Position numbers and translations under genes: made by a program. From IMG/VR virus record IMGVR_UViG_3300047494_000044, positions 1-44,230 of that record: DNA of 44,230 nt; one strand, given 5' to 3'. The notes beneath the pieces were generated by a model. The model was given only the letters and a program-made list of their open reading frames with translations, was not told the origin of the DNA and did no database searches. This DNA comes from a virus. Of this stretch, positions 1-7,923 are shown piece by piece. Position 1 is the stretch's first letter. The number at the start of each line of letters is the position of its first letter.

Positions 1-127
1 GTCTTCACCGGCAACACACGTCCCGCGAAGTTCTCGCAGATGCCCGACGAGGACGAAGACAGCGCGAATACGCGCACTGATTACGTCAACAACGTGATTT
101 TGGATCAGAACCCCGGATTTTCGATCT
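1..127. repeat. Terminal direct repeat (assembly overlap of a circular genome), left copy
   Basis: Bases 1-127 are identical to 44104-44230. The repeat falls inside an open portal reading frame that continues in phase across the join (219 bases, 73 codons, from the start at 43885 to 44103). A length of exactly 127 is typical of a k-mer overlap left when an assembler opens a circular or terminally redundant molecule. I read it as an assembly artefact and not as the physical genome end. Confidence 0.9.
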
Positions 128-1860
128 TCCAGACCGTAATTGGTGACGGATTGATTGGGCGCAACGGCATCGTCAAAGTCTGGTGGGACACCAAGGTCGA
201 GCCCGTCTACTTCGACCTTTCCGACGCGGGCCTGTCCGACATCGCCGCTTACGTGCAGAAGAACCCCACCGCGCAGCTCGAGGAATACGAGCTGAACGAA
301 GGCGAGGCCGACGAGAGCGCGCAGCGCATCAAGCGGGCCCGCTTCCGCATCAACAAGGACCGCTCACAGGTGCGGATCGAATGCCTCCCTCCAGAGGAGT
401 TCGGAATATCGCCGATGGCGAAGAGCATCAAAGAGGCGGAGCTGGTATTCCATCGCCGCCCGATGACGGTCTCTGAGCTGATCAAGCAGGGCTACGATCC
501 GAAGATCGTGAAAACGCTGCAGGACGACGAGCGCGTGTGGATGACCACCGAGCCCGAACTCCTGGCGCGCTTCGAGCAGACGGATGACCTGATCGGGCAG
601 TATGCCCTCGAGGACGGCCAGCAGGCGCGAAAGGTCTGCATCGTCTACGAATGCTACCTCGAGCTGGATCTCACGGACGACGGCAGCAACGACGACAGCA
701 AGGGCGTCTCACAGCTCTATAAGGTCGTGAAGGTCGGCAACACCATCCTGCACAAGGAACCGGTGTCGATGAAGCCCTTCGTGGACTTCTGCCCACTGCC
801 CCGCGAACACGCCTTCTGGGGCATCAACTTCGCCGAGCTGCTGGTCCCCACCCAGGTGGCGCGCACCTATCTCGCGCGGTCCATCATCGACCACACGCTG
901 ACCACCAACAACCCCCGCATGATGGTTGCTCAGGGCGGCGTTAAGTCCCCTCGAGAACTCCAAGAGAACCGCTTCGGTGGCATCGTCAACGTCCGCACTG
1001 TGCAGGACATTGCGCCGCTGCCACAGGCCCCGATGAACCCGTTCGTCTTCCAGACCATCCAGGCTCTGCAGGCGGACAAGGAGCAGCTTACCGGCATCAG
1101 CCAGCTGTCCCAGGGCCTGAACAAGGACGCCATCTCGAAGCAGAACAGCCAGGAGATGGTGCAAGAGCTGATCAGCGTCTCACAGATCCGACAGAAGATC
1201 GTCGCTCGCAACTTCGCCGAAGGCTTCCTCCGCCAGCTCTACGACCTCGTCTACCGCCTCGTCATCGAGAACGAGAGCGAGCAGAAAGTCGTGCAGGTGA
1301 CCGGCGGCAAGTGGGCCAACGTCGATTTCACGACGTGGCCTGAGGACTGCCCCATCGAGGTGCAGTTTGCCCTGGGCTACGGCGAGGCGGAGAAGGAAGG
1401 GAAGAAGTGGGCGGCAATGGATGCCTATATGTCCAAGCCCGACCTCGCGCCGCTCTATCCTCTCGCGAAGCGCTTCAACGTCCTGAAACGTTTGGCGGAG
1501 GCTAGCGGGATCAAAGATCTGACCCCTTACATGCTCACGCCTGACCAAGTGCCTCCGCCGCAGCCTTCCCCGATGGAGCAGGCCGACCTGGCAGTGAAGC
1601 AGGCCGACGCTCAGGTGAAGCTCGCCAACGCCAAGGCTGCCCAGCTTAAGGCCCAGCTGGATCTCTTGAAGCTGCAGCGTGAGACGCAGATGGAACTGCA
1701 GAAGATGCAGCTCGAGAACAAGAAGGTCGACGCCAAGATCCAGCTCGACCACGACAAGCTGGCCCACCAGGTCAGCGTCGACGCCTTCGAACTGCAGCTC
1801 GAGCTGGCCGCAGCTCAGAACGACAAAGTTACGGCTGTTGCGGAACCAACGCACGGCTAG
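1..1860 (+). CDS. Portal protein, P22/SU10-like (3' part; gene begins at 43885)
   Basis: This is the distal 619 codons of the portal, the dodecameric ring at the head vertex through which DNA is packaged and ejected. Joined to 43885-44103 it gives 692 aa, close to P22 gp1 (about 725 aa) and longer than the T7 connector (about 536 aa). The reading frame is open from base 1. The N-terminal half resembles P22-type portals. The last ~110 residues are a long, highly charged Ala/Gln/Lys/Leu-rich coiled coil (from about 'MEQADLAVKQAD' onward), as expected for the C-terminal helical barrel that P22-type portals project into the capsid. It follows the large terminase by 2 nt and precedes the head genes. 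Family membership is judged from sequence character and context, not from a search. Confidence 0.85.
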   Translation, partial: VFTGNTRPAKFSQMPDEDEDSANTRTDYVNNVILDQNPGFSIFQTVIGDGLIGRNGIVKVWWDTKVEPVYFDLSDAGLSDIAAYVQKNPTAQLEEYELNEGEADESAQRIKRARFRINKDRSQVRIECLPPEEFGISPMAKSIKEAELVFHRRPMTVSELIKQGYDPKIVKTLQDDERVWMTTEPELLARFEQTDDLIGQYALEDGQQARKVCIVYECYLELDLTDDGSNDDSKGVSQLYKVVKVGNTILHKEPVSMKPFVDFCPLPREHAFWGINFAELLVPTQVARTYLARSIIDHTLTTNNPRMMVAQGGVKSPRELQENRFGGIVNVRTVQDIAPLPQAPMNPFVFQTIQALQADKEQLTGISQLSQGLNKDAISKQNSQEMVQELISVSQIRQKIVARNFAEGFLRQLYDLVYRLVIENESEQKVVQVTGGKWANVDFTTWPEDCPIEVQFALGYGEAEKEGKKWAAMDAYMSKPDLAPLYPLAKRFNVLKRLAEASGIKDLTPYMLTPDQVPPPQPSPMEQADLAVKQADAQVKLANAKAAQLKAQLDLLKLQRETQMELQKMQLENKKVDAKIQLDHDKLAHQVSVDAFELQLELAAAQNDKVTAVAEPTHG

Positions 1861-1867
1861 AGTTGGG

Positions 1868-1889
1868 CCCTCGGAGTCATGACCGAGGG
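1868..1889 (+). other. Intergenic hairpin after portal
   Basis: CCCTCGG (1868-1874) pairs perfectly with CCGAGGG (1883-1889) around an 8-nt loop, just after the portal stop. No T tract follows, so it is not a standard terminator. It may protect or process the late mRNA between portal and head genes. Confidence 0.5.
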
Positions 1890-1952
1890 TTCCTGTGCGC
1901 GCCTGGGGGCGAGCGCGTGACCACTGCCCCCAACACTTTCACAGGACACCCC

Positions 1953-2243
1953 ATGAGCCTAGACCTTCCATACGAAGAATGGGAACGCGTAATCCAGTCC
2001 GGCCGCGCAGCGCAGGAGCTTCTTGAGAACGAGAGCTTCCGCCGTGTTGTCGACGATCTCACGGAATACCACCTTGCGGGCCTCGTAGCCTGCAAGCCTG
2101 GTAACTCCAGCCAGGAGGCTCGCGACTACCACCATCTCCTACAATACGCCCTGACCGAGTTGGTCACGGATCTGGCCTCGCGCGCCGCTGCAGGTGCGCA
2201 GCTAGAGAGCCACGTCAAATCCCTTGAGGAACACCCAGAATGA
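1953..2243 (+). CDS. Small hypothetical protein between portal and scaffold
   Basis: A 96-aa, largely helical, mildly acidic protein with no domain I recognise. The frame is open further upstream, but the ATG at 1953 is preceded by 'acagga' at a suitable distance, whereas the longer form would run through the 1868-1889 hairpin. Its end overlaps the next start (2240) by 4 nt, so the two are probably translationally coupled. Small genes in this position between portal and scaffold are common in podophages. Function unknown. Confidence 0.7.
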   Translation: MSLDLPYEEWERVIQSGRAAQELLENESFRRVVDDLTEYHLAGLVACKPGNSSQEARDYHHLLQYALTELVTDLASRAAAGAQLESHVKSLEEHPE

Positions 2244-3211
2244 CCCTGGAAGCCCCCCAACTAGACCTCGCCACTTTCGGTGAGGGTGACGCGTTCGACG
2301 GCCCTGCTGCGTTCGAGGCGTCGTTTGGCACGGACACCGCAGAGCGGAAAGAGAGATCCTCCCTTGAGGCCCCTGAGAAGCCCGCTGAGGCCCCTGCTGA
2401 AGCAGACGCTACAGAGGGTGCTGAGAAGCCCGTAGAGTCCCCTGAGGACCCCTCTGAAGCCACCGCAGACGACGATGACGTCGAGGTTGAGCTGCCGCAC
2501 GCGGAAGGCCCGAAGAAGTTCAAGGTCAAGGAGCTACTCCAGCTCGCCGCGGAGCGTGAGGCCATCACCAGCCGCAGCACGGCCCTGCAGGAGCAGGCCG
2601 CGAAGGTGCAGGCCGAGGCTGCCCGCTACCAGACCGGTATGCAGGCCATGATGAAGCGAGCGGAGGACAAGTGGGCCCCGTTCGCCACCATCGACTGGCT
2701 CGTGCTGCAGACGCAGGTGGACCCAGAGACCTTCGCAGCCACCCGTCAGATGGCCCAAGAGGCGCTGAACGAGGTTCAGTATTTCAAACAGACCCTCGAC
2801 AAGGACGTGCAGGAAGCACGGGCCAAGGGCGAGCAGCTTCAGCGTGAGGCGGCCGTCGCCGCCGTGAAGGAGCTGCAGGATCCCGTCAAGGGCATCAAGG
2901 GCTTCGACAACAAGCTCTATAACGAAATCCTCGAGTTCGCCACGTCGCAGGGCCTGTCAGGCTTCCGCAACGTCACGGCGGCTCCAGCGATCCGACTGAT
3001 GCACGACGCGATGATGTATCGCAAAGGGCTACAGGCGGCGACTACACAGGTGACCAAGGTGGTGAACAAGCCCACCAAGGTGCTCCGACCGACAGGGGGC
3101 AAGCAGTCCTCTGACACCAACGATGGCATGAATAAGGCCATGGCGAAGCTCCGTTCGGAGCGCAGCGTTGACGCGGCAGCGGACGCCTTCATGGCGAGCT
3201 TCCGGAAATAA
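2240..3211 (+). CDS. Scaffold-like head assembly protein
   Basis: A 323-aa protein placed immediately before the capsid gene, the usual scaffold position. Residues 1-85 are low-complexity and very acidic (runs of Glu, Pro, Ala and an Asp stretch 'ADDDDVEVE'). Residues ~95-230 are charged and helical with coiled-coil character. The C-terminal tail is basic and ends 'FMASFRK', which fits a capsid-binding helix-turn-helix tail as known for scaffolds. GAGGA lies about 8 nt before the ATG. Scaffolds diverge quickly, so the call rests on composition and position. An internal head protein is the alternative. Confidence 0.65.
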   Translation: MTLEAPQLDLATFGEGDAFDGPAAFEASFGTDTAERKERSSLEAPEKPAEAPAEADATEGAEKPVESPEDPSEATADDDDVEVELPHAEGPKKFKVKELLQLAAEREAITSRSTALQEQAAKVQAEAARYQTGMQAMMKRAEDKWAPFATIDWLVLQTQVDPETFAATRQMAQEALNEVQYFKQTLDKDVQEARAKGEQLQREAAVAAVKELQDPVKGIKGFDNKLYNEILEFATSQGLSGFRNVTAAPAIRLMHDAMMYRKGLQAATTQVTKVVNKPTKVLRPTGGKQSSDTNDGMNKAMAKLRSERSVDAAADAFMASFRK

Positions 3212-3235
3212 CTACACCCGTGACCGCCGCCACCA

Positions 3236-3258
3236 GGGGACGGAACGTCCCGTTCCCT
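3236..3258 (+). repeat. Dual-hairpin micro-element
   Basis: Contains two overlapping perfect 6-bp hairpins with 3-nt loops: GGGACG/CGTCCC and GGAACG/CGTTCC. They share bases and cannot form together. It lies in the 75-nt gap before the capsid gene, so it may tune capsid mRNA processing or stability. It belongs to a family of about ten copies in this genome. Confidence 0.7.
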
Positions 3259-3286
3259 CCAGCGGTCCCTATTCTAAGAGAACGCA

Positions 3287-4237
3287 ATGACCACAATCGC
3301 ATCCTATGACCTTGTTGGCGTCAAGGAAGACGTCAGCGACATCATCACCAACATCGCGCCGACGAAGACCCCGTTCCAGACCATGATCGGGACCGAAGGC
3401 ATTCACCAGAAGCTGTATGAGTGGCAGGAAGACACCCTGGCCGCTGTTACGTCCGCTCCGACTGTTGAAGGCGCAAATGCTCCTGCCGGGACGTTCAACC
3501 CGACCGTGCTCCGCACCAACACGACCCAGATCTTCACCGCCGTCGCCAGCGTCAGCGGCACCACGGAAGTGACGAAGACCTATGGCCGTGACAAAGAGCT
3601 GTCTTACCAGCTCTCGCTGCGTGCCGCCGAGCTGAAGCGTAACCTCGAGTGGGCCATGGTCGGCACCGGCCAGACCTATACTGTCGGCAACGACAGCACC
3701 GCTCGCCAGTTCGCTGGCTATCAAGCGATGATCGACCCCACCGTGACTTTCACTGCGGGAACGGGCGGTGGCCTGAACTACACGGGTGGTGCTCCGACCC
3801 GCGTGTCCATCACCGAAGCGATGATCTTGACCACGTCCGAAGCGCTCTACGTCGCTGGTGCCGAGCCCGACACTCTGATGATCTGCCCTGCGGATGCCAT
3901 CACTGTGGCGACCTTCTCCAGCACCGGTCGCACGAAGTTCGTGGACAACATGGAGAAGACGCTCGTCAACGTGGTTGACGTCTACGAAGGCCCGCACGGC
4001 AAGCTGAAGGTGGTGCAGAACCGCTTCATGCGTGGCACGGGCGCCTCCGGCAGCAACGACAGCACCAAGGACGCCTTGATCTTCGAGGCTCCGATGTGGA
4101 AGCGCACTCCGCTCCGCAACTGGTTCCGTCAGACGCTGGCTAAGGTCGGTGACTCGACCCAGGTGCAGATCCTCGGCGAGTTCGGCCTGAAGCACCGCAA
4201 CTACAAAGCGTCTGGCCTGATCACGAACTTGCTCTAA
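3287..4237 (+). CDS. Major capsid protein, SU10-like (HK97 fold expected)
   Basis: A 316-aa protein. The N-terminal pattern 'SDIITNIAPTKTPFQTMIG' followed by 'YEWQEDTL' and 'EGANAP' is characteristic of the SU10-type major capsid family (DUF5309/SU10_MCP), not of the T7 gp10 family. These proteins adopt the HK97 fold and build the icosahedral shell. The ATG at 3287 is preceded by a purine-rich 'aagagaacgca'. The scaffold-like gene lies upstream, and a stable hairpin (4249-4278) follows the stop. Confidence 0.85.
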   Translation: MTTIASYDLVGVKEDVSDIITNIAPTKTPFQTMIGTEGIHQKLYEWQEDTLAAVTSAPTVEGANAPAGTFNPTVLRTNTTQIFTAVASVSGTTEVTKTYGRDKELSYQLSLRAAELKRNLEWAMVGTGQTYTVGNDSTARQFAGYQAMIDPTVTFTAGTGGGLNYTGGAPTRVSITEAMILTTSEALYVAGAEPDTLMICPADAITVATFSSTGRTKFVDNMEKTLVNVVDVYEGPHGKLKVVQNRFMRGTGASGSNDSTKDALIFEAPMWKRTPLRNWFRQTLAKVGDSTQVQILGEFGLKHRNYKASGLITNLL

Positions 4238-4248
4238 CAGGTGAGACC

Positions 4249-4278
4249 GGCGGGGGGTTAGCTGTCGCGCTCCCCGCC
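4249..4278 (+). other. Intergenic hairpin after capsid gene
   Basis: GGCGGGG (4249-4255) pairs with CCCCGCC (4272-4278), a 7-bp all-GC stem with a 16-nt loop. There is no T tract. It probably acts as an RNA stabiliser or partial attenuator between the capsid gene and the genes behind it. Confidence 0.5.
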
Positions 4279-4299
4279 AATCTCTGAAGGAACAAGCTC

Positions 4300-4599
4300 A
4301 TGAACCATACGCCGAACTTCCTCAAGCCCGCCAACGTCTCCCAGTCGATCACCACGTCCACAGGCGCCTCCGCAGCCGCCGCTAACGCCTTTGGCATTGG
4401 CACGCACTGCATCCGCGTCGTGGCCACAACGAACGCCTGGGTAATGATTGCTCCCGGGTCCCCTGTCGCCGCTGTCGGCGCAGGTGTCTACCTTCCCGCC
4501 AACGTCCCGGAATACTTCTCGGTGGCCCCTGGTGCCAGCATTGCCGCCATTGCGGATGCTGGGGCTGGGAAGGTCTACGTCGCCGAAATGACACGGTGA
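4300..4599 (+). CDS. Hypothetical small structural protein
   Basis: A 99-aa, Ala/Val/Gly-rich protein of beta-strand character, with motifs such as 'HCIRVVATTNAWVMIAPG' and 'VYLPANVPEYFSVAPGA'. I recognise no family. Small beta-rich proteins encoded directly after the capsid gene are often capsid decoration or head-completion proteins, which is an inference here. The start has a good AAGGAA site 7 nt upstream. Confidence 0.65.
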   Translation: MNHTPNFLKPANVSQSITTSTGASAAAANAFGIGTHCIRVVATTNAWVMIAPGSPVAAVGAGVYLPANVPEYFSVAPGASIAAIADAGAGKVYVAEMTR

Positions 4600-4623
4600 G
4601 AGAGGCGGCTTCGGCCGCTTCTC
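4600..4623 (+). other. UUCG-capped intergenic hairpin
   Basis: A 10-bp stem (GAGAGGCGGC / GCCGCTTCTC, one G-U pair) closed by a TTCG tetraloop, between two small structural genes. The C(UUCG)G cap makes it very stable in RNA. No T tract follows, so mRNA stabilisation or processing is likelier than termination. Confidence 0.6.
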
Positions 4624-4646
4624 CATCGCCCTCACAGGAACCTCCC

Positions 4647-4940
4647 ATGGCCCCCTACTTTGACGTTGACACGCAGGTCCTGCCTCATGAGCAGGGCCTT
4701 GTCATCGCACGCGAACAAGAACTCCCGCAGGCCTTTCTCGACTCCCTGAAGTCCGAACGCCTGGCCAGCGCGAACATGCGTGAGCGCGAATATCACCACG
4801 TCGCCAGCGTCCCCGCAGCAGTCTTCGACAACTGGCAGGCGCGCGGCCTAGACCCCTTCAACATGACCCCCCGCCAGATCGTCGCGCAGCTCCGCAAAGA
4901 GAACCTCGAGGCGTTCATAACGACCGCTAAGAGGGTCTAA
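4647..4940 (+). CDS. Hypothetical protein in head operon
   Basis: A 97-aa helical, charged protein with no recognised domain. Translation from the ATG at 4647 (AGGAA about 9 nt upstream) is preferred over an upstream in-frame start that would lie within the preceding gene and the 4600-4623 hairpin. The C-terminal segment 'NMTPRQIVAQLRKENLEAF' looks like an amphipathic helix. Its place between capsid and adaptor suggests a head or connector accessory role. Confidence 0.65.
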   Translation: MAPYFDVDTQVLPHEQGLVIAREQELPQAFLDSLKSERLASANMREREYHHVASVPAAVFDNWQARGLDPFNMTPRQIVAQLRKENLEAFITTAKRV

Positions 4941-4961
4941 CGATCCCGTGAAAGGTAGAGC

Positions 4962-5621
4962 ATGTCCACCTACAACGAACTCGTGACTGAACTCCAGAAC
5001 AAGCTCAACCGCACGGACTGCACGACGACCCTGGCTGGCTATTTCGTCAACGACAGCATCCGCCGCATCGAGCGCGCAGTGCGGCTTCCCTGCATGGAGC
5101 GCCAGCTGATCGTCACCGCCACCGGCACCATGGACTACATTATGGTTCCTCCTGACCTGCTGCAGATCAGGGGCGTTCTGGGCCCTTCGATGGACCCTAA
5201 CAACACCATTGGGCTGCCCTTGAAGAAGATTGATTTCGATCAGCTCCTGCGCCTCCCACGCCTGAACGCCTGGCCGCGTTATTGGGCCCGTGAGCAGAAC
5301 CAAATCTACGTGCGCGGCGCTGCCACCACCGGCCAGGCCATCACGCTCCGCTACTACGGGCAGTTCAGCCCCTTCACGCCCGCCTCAGGATCTACAGACC
5401 CCGGCACGGGCACCAACGAAATCTCCCTGATCGCTCCGGACCTGATCACATTCGGCGCTCTGTCGTTCGCAGGCGACTACTTTGAACACCCCAAGGCAGC
5501 CGACTGGCTGACCGCTTACAACGGCCTCCTGGAGGAGGTGCAACAGATCGGGGACACCCTCGAGAACGATGGCGGGCCCACCGCGGTGCAACGCATGTAT
5601 GGCGAAGGATGGATGGAATGA
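4962..5621 (+). CDS. Head-tail adaptor protein (SU10/P22 gp4-like)
   Basis: A 219-aa protein. The start 'MSTYNELVTELQNKLNR' with 'FVNDSIRRIERAVRLPCME' and the later 'YYGQFSP' and 'GALSFAGDYFEHPKAADW' are typical of adaptor proteins that bind under the portal ring in SU10- and P22-type podophages. Its C-terminal region is helical ('NGLLEEVQQIGDTL'). It overlaps the tail fibre start by 4 nt, so head-tail joining and fibre genes are coupled. AAAGG precedes the ATG. Confidence 0.75.
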   Translation: MSTYNELVTELQNKLNRTDCTTTLAGYFVNDSIRRIERAVRLPCMERQLIVTATGTMDYIMVPPDLLQIRGVLGPSMDPNNTIGLPLKKIDFDQLLRLPRLNAWPRYWAREQNQIYVRGAATTGQAITLRYYGQFSPFTPASGSTDPGTGTNEISLIAPDLITFGALSFAGDYFEHPKAADWLTAYNGLLEEVQQIGDTLENDGGPTAVQRMYGEGWME

Positions 5622-7492
5622 GCGGCTCGATCAGCATCACCACGGGCCTGTTCAATGGCACCGCCGTTAGTCCACAAGAGGGAACGGACATCCAGAACGC
5701 CCTGACGAACACGGAAGCCGCAGTGACCACTGCTGAGGCTGCTGTAACGACCGCCACCACGGCGGCTGCCGGGGCAACCACGTCAGCCACCAACGCCGCA
5801 TCCTCTGCCACCGCCGCAGCCACGTCGGCCACCAACGCCTCCACGTCCGCAAGCGCCGCGGCAGCGTCAGCCACCACCGCTGCGGGCTCCGCTTCGGCTG
5901 CCGCCACAAGCGCCTCTACTACCACCACGCAGGCCACTGCAGCGTCCTCCTCTGCGAGCGCGGCTGGCGCGTCCGCGGCAGCGGCGTCAGCCTCCGCCTC
6001 TACAGCCAGCACCGCAGCCACCAACGCGGCCTCTTCCGCCACCGCTGCAGCAGCCTCCGCCACCACCGCTGCGGGCCTCGCTGCGGGCCTCAACCTGCCG
6101 TCCGTAACGGGCGCCGCAGGCGACTATATCAACGTCAACAGCGGCGCCACGGGCTACCAGCTCCGCACGCCCGCCCAGGTGCTTTCGGACATCTCTGGGG
6201 TCAGCACGTCGTCTCTCACGTCGACCCTGGCCAGCTACGTGACATCCACGTCGCTCACCAGCACGCTGTCGTCCTACGTGCTCACCACGACGCTCTCCAG
6301 CTACGTGACGTCCACGGCCCTGACATCGACCCTGTCGTCCTACGTCACCAACTCGTCACTCAGCAGCACCCTGGGCAGCTACCTGACCACGTCGTCAGCC
6401 AGCAGCACCTATGCCACCCTGGCGGGGGTGAACAACGCCCTGACGTTCCAGTTCACGTCGAACGCCTATACCGTCAGCAGCGGCAACTTCGCAGCCAATG
6501 GGTTCCTCAACTGCATCGTCGCGCTGACTGGTAACAGCACCCTGACGATCCCCTCAGGGGTCTATAAGCGCTTCACAGTCCGCAACCCAACGGCAGCCTA
6601 TACGATCACCGTAACGACCGGCTCAGGTTCCACTGCAGTCGTCCCAGGCAACACCACCGCCGAGCTGGTGTCGGATGGCACGAACGTCTATCTGTCCAAC
6701 GCAGGGGCACTCACCACGGCTGCGGCGGCGAACACGTATGCTCCGCTGTCCTCCCCGGTGCTCACGTCCCCCACGATGAACAGCATCAACGGGACAGCGA
6801 TCAGCGGGAACCGGAATAGGCTCATCAACGGCAACTTCCTGATCAATCAGCGCGGCTACACCAGCGGAACCGCGCTTTCGTCTGGTGCCTATGGATTTGA
6901 CCGCTGGAGGGGTGGAGCGAGCGGCTGCACAATCACTTTCACGGGTGCAACACCAGACACTACCATCACCATCACGGCTGGAACTCTCCAGCAAGTTATC
7001 GAAGGCCCCGCACACATCGAGGGCGGAACATACGTTTTGTCATGGACTGGGACAGCGCAGGGCCGAATCAATAGTGGTTCTTATGCCAGTTCTCCGGTTA
7101 CGGTCACCGGGATCACCGCAGGTTCAAACGTAACAGTTGAGTTTAACACCGGAACGCTCGGACTTGTCCAGTTTGAAAGCGGAACACAAGCGACGACTTA
7201 TGAACGCCGGTTGTTTTCTATGGAGTTTCAGGCGGCTCAAAGATACTACCAAAATCAGAATTTCTTTCTCGGCGGATATTCTGTGGGCAGTGTTCAGCAA
7301 GTTCTGGCAATTCCATTGCAAGCGTCTATGAGGGTAGTTCCAACAGTCACCGGTGGAACTATTACATATACTAATGCAGGATCAGGGACTTACTCTGCAT
7401 CAGGTGCGGGTGCAGTCCAATATGCTTGCATTGTCTCAGCAACCGGCGGTTATTATTTCTATGGCAATGTTACAGTGTCAGCGGAGTTCTAA
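5618..7492 (+). CDS. Tail fibre / receptor-binding protein
   Basis: A 624-aa trimeric-fibre type protein. Residues ~1-30 form a short N-terminal anchor. Residues ~30-155 are almost pure Ala/Ser/Thr in a repeating SAT pattern, expected to form a coiled or fibrous shaft. Residues ~200-265 carry about six repeats of the form 'STLSSYVTS'. The C-terminal domain begins near 'NRLINGNFLINQRGY' with 'GAYGFDRWRGG', a motif I know from receptor-binding domains of phage tail proteins. The start at 5618 overlaps the adaptor stop (ATGA); an ATG three codons earlier is possible. From about base 7030 the composition turns AT-rich compared with the GC-rich shaft, suggesting exchange of the host-range tip. Confidence 0.85.
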   Translation: MSGSISITTGLFNGTAVSPQEGTDIQNALTNTEAAVTTAEAAVTTATTAAAGATTSATNAASSATAAATSATNASTSASAAAASATTAAGSASAAATSASTTTTQATAASSSASAAGASAAAASASASTASTAATNAASSATAAAASATTAAGLAAGLNLPSVTGAAGDYINVNSGATGYQLRTPAQVLSDISGVSTSSLTSTLASYVTSTSLTSTLSSYVLTTTLSSYVTSTALTSTLSSYVTNSSLSSTLGSYLTTSSASSTYATLAGVNNALTFQFTSNAYTVSSGNFAANGFLNCIVALTGNSTLTIPSGVYKRFTVRNPTAAYTITVTTGSGSTAVVPGNTTAELVSDGTNVYLSNAGALTTAAAANTYAPLSSPVLTSPTMNSINGTAISGNRNRLINGNFLINQRGYTSGTALSSGAYGFDRWRGGASGCTITFTGATPDTTITITAGTLQQVIEGPAHIEGGTYVLSWTGTAQGRINSGSYASSPVTVTGITAGSNVTVEFNTGTLGLVQFESGTQATTYERRLFSMEFQAAQRYYQNQNFFLGGYSVGSVQQVLAIPLQASMRVVPTVTGGTITYTNAGSGTYSASGAGAVQYACIVSATGGYYFYGNVTVSAEF

Positions 7493-7495
7493 CAA

Positions 7496-7660
7496 ATGTC
7501 TCAACCTTATGCACTTATGACTTTGCCATTTCCCCCCGGTCAGCAGTTCATCTTCCGCCGGGCAGACAGTGCAACAATTCCTTTGGTCCCCGCTAACACC
7601 GACTATCAGACCTTCCTTGCCTGGGTCGCTGCGGGCAACACTCCGGACCCCTCGCCATGA
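7496..7660 (+). CDS. Small fibre-associated protein
   Basis: A 54-aa protein beginning 3 nt after the fibre stop and overlapping the next gene by 4 nt (ATGA). The C-terminal half reads 'VPANTDYQTFLAWVAAGNTP', a motif that recurs in small proteins and fibre C-termini next to phage tail fibres and is probably linked to fibre assembly. That link is an inference. No separate strong ribosome binding site is visible, so coupling to fibre translation is likely. Confidence 0.8.
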   Translation: MSQPYALMTLPFPPGQQFIFRRADSATIPLVPANTDYQTFLAWVAAGNTPDPSP

Positions 7661-7863
7661 CAACCGACCAGGACCGTGAGTTTCGCGAAGATGTCATTGA
7701 CCGCTTGGCGCGCATTGAGGCAGCCGTAGAGGACTATAAAGACCGTGTGGGCAAGATGGAGGCCGCTCTAAGGCGCCTCTGGGCTGCCCTCATAGTCCTC
7801 GTAGGAGGCTCTACGGCTGCCGCTCCGCAGCTCCAATCAGTGATCTCTCACTTCATACCCTAA
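7657..7863 (+). CDS. Small membrane protein, candidate holin (XhlA-like arrangement)
   Basis: A 68-aa protein. Residues ~1-40 form a charged amphipathic helix ('DREFREDVIDRLARIEAAV'), followed by one hydrophobic segment 'LWAALIVLVGGSTAA'. This charged helix plus single membrane span resembles XhlA-type haemolysin/holin accessory proteins. It sits 60 nt before the lysozyme gene, so a lysis role is likely. A spanin component is less likely because no signal peptide or lipobox is seen. Confidence 0.65.
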   Translation: MTTDQDREFREDVIDRLARIEAAVEDYKDRVGKMEAALRRLWAALIVLVGGSTAAAPQLQSVISHFIP

Positions 7864-7871
7864 CCCCTCCA

Positions 7872-7896
7872 GGGGACGGAAGGACGTCCCGTCCCC
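7872..7896 (+). repeat. Dual-hairpin micro-element
   Basis: One 5' arm GGGACG can pair with either of two downstream CGTCCC arms. It lies in the gap between the candidate holin and the lysozyme, right before the lysozyme ribosome binding site. Confidence 0.65.
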
Positions 7897-7923
7897 TTCC
7901 ACCACCTGTCAGAAGGATACCAC

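Noticed and set aside
3269-4195. 308-aa leftward frame opposite the capsid gene
   Set aside because: Antisense shadow of the capsid gene with no family-like motifs.
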